Positions 6,102 through 7,711 of a stretch of DNA of 7,711 bases are shown piece by piece (the first letter of the stretch is position 1; the number at the start of each line of letters is the position of its first letter). A program made the translations under genes and the position numbers. The notes beneath the pieces are model-generated. The model saw only the letters and a list, made by a program, of their open reading frames with translations. It had not been told where the DNA came from and did no database searches. Location of the stretch: positions 1-7,711 of the forward strand of contig JAFDAT010000152.1 in assembly GCA_019313725.1 (NCBI GenBank), read 5' to 3'. The DNA is from Deltaproteobacteria bacterium. GTDB lineage: Bacteria > Desulfobacterota > Desulfobacteria > Desulfobacterales > B30-G6.

Positions 6102-7664
6102 ATGATGAGCAAAAGCATGGAATTTATAAAGATCAAGAATTTTATCGACGGCGAGTGGGTAGAAGAAACCGGTGTTGACTTCGTCCCCCTGTACAACCCC
6201 TCCACCGGGGAAGCGATCGGCGAAGTACCCCTCTCGTCTCAGGCAACATCGCTGGCGGCAGTTGAATCTTCCTACGCGGCCTATGACGCCTGGCATAAAA
6301 CCCCCATCGCCAAACGCATGCAGTACATCTTCAAGATGCGACAGGCCATGATCGATCGAATCGAAGCGCTGGCGGTTGCCATTGCCGTGGATCAGGCCAA
6401 ACATATCAGCGAAGCCAGGGGTGAAGTCCAGCGGGTAATAGAGATTCTCGAGACCGCCAGCGGCATCCCCACCCTGATCCAGGGCGAAACCCTCGAAGGC
6501 ATTGCCGGAAACATCAACGGCAGGGTCATCAAGCAGCCGATAGGCGTGTTCGGCGGCATCGCCCCGTTTAATTTTCCCGCCCTGGTGTTCGGCTGGTTCA
6601 TTCCCTTTGCCATCGGCGTCGGCAACACTTTCATCTTCAAACCGTCAACCCAGTCACCCTATTTCATGCAGAAAATGGGCGACATCTTTCAGGATATCGG
6701 CCTGCCCAAAGGGGTGATCAACATTGTCCACGGCAACCGGAGCGTACCGGAAACCTGGTATGAACACCCCAAAATGTCGGGTGTGTGCCTTGTGGGTTCC
6801 ACACCTACAGCCAAAAAAATCGCAGAAGGCTGCGGCCGGGGCGGCAAACGATCCATGCTGCTGGGTGGCGCCAAAAACTTCCTGGTGGTTATGGAAGATT
6901 ATCAGAAAGATCTTTTTCTGGAGAACTACGTGATTTCCTGTTTTGGATCTGCAGGTCAGCGCTGTCTTGCCGGGTCCATTGTGGCAGCGGTTCCCGAGAT
7001 CTACGACGAGCTGATTGAAAGTCTCATCGAGGTTTCCAAGGGCATAAAGGTCGGCGATGCCATGGACCCCGATGTCTACATGGGCCCGGTTATCTCCGCC
7101 GATGCAAAAAAGAAAATCGAAAACTACATTGACATCGGCATAGAAGGCGGGTCCAATCTTGTGCTGGACGGCCGGAACCCTGCGATGCCCGCTAAAAACC
7201 AAAACGGATATTTTATAGGGCCGACAATCTTCACCGATGTCACGCCCTGCCGGACCATCGCCCAGGAGGAAATTTTCGGACCGGTGGTTTCGGTGATGAA
7301 GATCAGCGGTCTGGAAGATGTTCTGCAGCTGATCCGTGACCAGAAATTCGGCAACGGTGCCTGCATCTTTACCCAGAATCTCTACTACACGGAAAGATTT
7401 ATTGCCGAAGCGGACGTCGGTATGATAGGGGTTAATGTCGGTATTCCAGCACCCCATCCCTATCTCCCGTTCGGCGGCATCAAGGATTCTCATCTGGGGA
7501 CCGACAAGGTGCAGGGCAAAGACGGCATCGACTTTTTCACCCAGAACAAGATTGCCACGATCCGTTTTGCCCCTCCCACCGGCCAGTTTGTAGGTGAAGA
7601 CGGGAAAAAAGTAGTTGCTAAAGATGGTAAAGCACCGGCAGTTCGCAGTTGTGTGGCCCAGTAA
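6102..7664 (+). CDS. mmsA: CoA-acylating (methyl)malonate-semialdehyde dehydrogenase family protein
   Basis: Likely oxidises a semialdehyde with NAD+ and CoA to an acyl-CoA; in this family malonate semialdehyde gives acetyl-CoA and methylmalonate semialdehyde gives propionyl-CoA, with loss of CO2. ALDH landmarks: N157 in APFNFPA (oxyanion), K180 in FKPS, GSTPTA in the NAD-binding region, catalytic C288 in FGSAGQRC, EEIFGPV near the C-terminus. The usual general-base Glu of ELGGK is replaced by L253 in LLGGAKN, as in CoA-dependent MMSDHs. R111 (EVQRVIE) and R287, next to the catalytic Cys, match the two arginines known in the Bacillus enzyme to hold the substrate carboxylate. Length 520 aa is slightly over the usual ~500 because of a Lys/Gly-rich tail (~493-520). 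It probably shares the sigma-54 operon with the aminotransferase despite a 140-base gap. Sulfoacetaldehyde or another acylating specificity is possible but less favoured. Confidence 0.92.
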   Translation: MMSKSMEFIKIKNFIDGEWVEETGVDFVPLYNPSTGEAIGEVPLSSQATSLAAVESSYAAYDAWHKTPIAKRMQYIFKMRQAMIDRIEALAVAIAVDQAKHISEARGEVQRVIEILETASGIPTLIQGETLEGIAGNINGRVIKQPIGVFGGIAPFNFPALVFGWFIPFAIGVGNTFIFKPSTQSPYFMQKMGDIFQDIGLPKGVINIVHGNRSVPETWYEHPKMSGVCLVGSTPTAKKIAEGCGRGGKRSMLLGGAKNFLVVMEDYQKDLFLENYVISCFGSAGQRCLAGSIVAAVPEIYDELIESLIEVSKGIKVGDAMDPDVYMGPVISADAKKKIENYIDIGIEGGSNLVLDGRNPAMPAKNQNGYFIGPTIFTDVTPCRTIAQEEIFGPVVSVMKISGLEDVLQLIRDQKFGNGACIFTQNLYYTERFIAEADVGMIGVNVGIPAPHPYLPFGGIKDSHLGTDKVQGKDGIDFFTQNKIATIRFAPPTGQFVGEDGKKVVAKDGKAPAVRSCVAQ

Positions 7665-7683
7665 TCCGACGTCTAACTCGGCT

Positions 7684-7707
7684 AAACCGGTTTTAACAAT
7701 ATTTTTT
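7684..7707 (+). terminator. Weak possible intrinsic terminator
   Basis: Self-complementary AAACCGGTTT (7684-7693) is followed nine bases later by six Ts (7702-7707), after the dehydrogenase stop. The stem has no natural loop and the T-run is displaced, so the call is weak. The window ends here and a better structure may follow. Confidence 0.25.
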
Positions 7708-7711
7708 AGAA

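Noticed and set aside
1..7711. tRNA, rRNA, CRISPR array or insertion sequence
   Set aside because: Read for cloverleaf arms, regularly spaced repeats, transposase motifs and terminal inverted repeats with target duplications; none was found.

Overview
The window holds four genes, all on the + strand, in two functional pairs. It reads as a stretch of bacterial chromosome. The style suggests an anaerobic deltaproteobacterium (Desulfobacterota, perhaps Desulfobacterales): a BvgS-like solute-binding sensor kinase, a sigma-54 response regulator with a cysteine-bearing PAS domain, moderately GC-rich genes separated by AT-rich gaps, and GAATT-type intergenic repeats. This taxonomic guess comes from gene style only; no marker gene is present.

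Bases 1-2457 encode a membrane sensor histidine kinase whose true start lies upstream of the window. It has a signal peptide, a periplasmic solute-binding domain, one membrane helix, two PAS domains and an NtrB-like kinase core. Twelve bases later, 2470-4155 encode its likely partner, an NtrC-family sigma-54 activator (receiver, PAS, AAA+ with GAFTGA, Fis-type HTH).

The gap 4156-4590 is the most informative non-coding part. It carries two copies of the palindrome GTTACA-N3-TGTAAC, 230 bp apart, a GC-rich stem-loop, an AT-rich patch, and a good sigma-54 promoter (TTGGCACG-N4-TTGTA) about 70 bp before the next gene. This is the expected arrangement for an enhancer-binding protein encoded next door.

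Bases 4591-5961 encode a class III PLP-dependent aminotransferase with an unusual four-cysteine cluster. After a 140-base gap containing a large imperfect hairpin, 6102-7664 encode a CoA-acylating aldehyde dehydrogenase of the methylmalonate-semialdehyde dehydrogenase type. Together they could convert an omega-amino acid (beta-alanine or 3-aminoisobutyrate are the best guesses, taurine less so) to a semialdehyde and then to an acyl-CoA.

The overall reading, which is inference, is a self-contained sense-and-degrade module: a periplasmic domain senses a small solute, the two-component pair activates sigma-54 transcription through the twin palindromes, and the downstream enzymes catabolise the compound. 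No RNA genes, CRISPR arrays or insertion sequences were seen.
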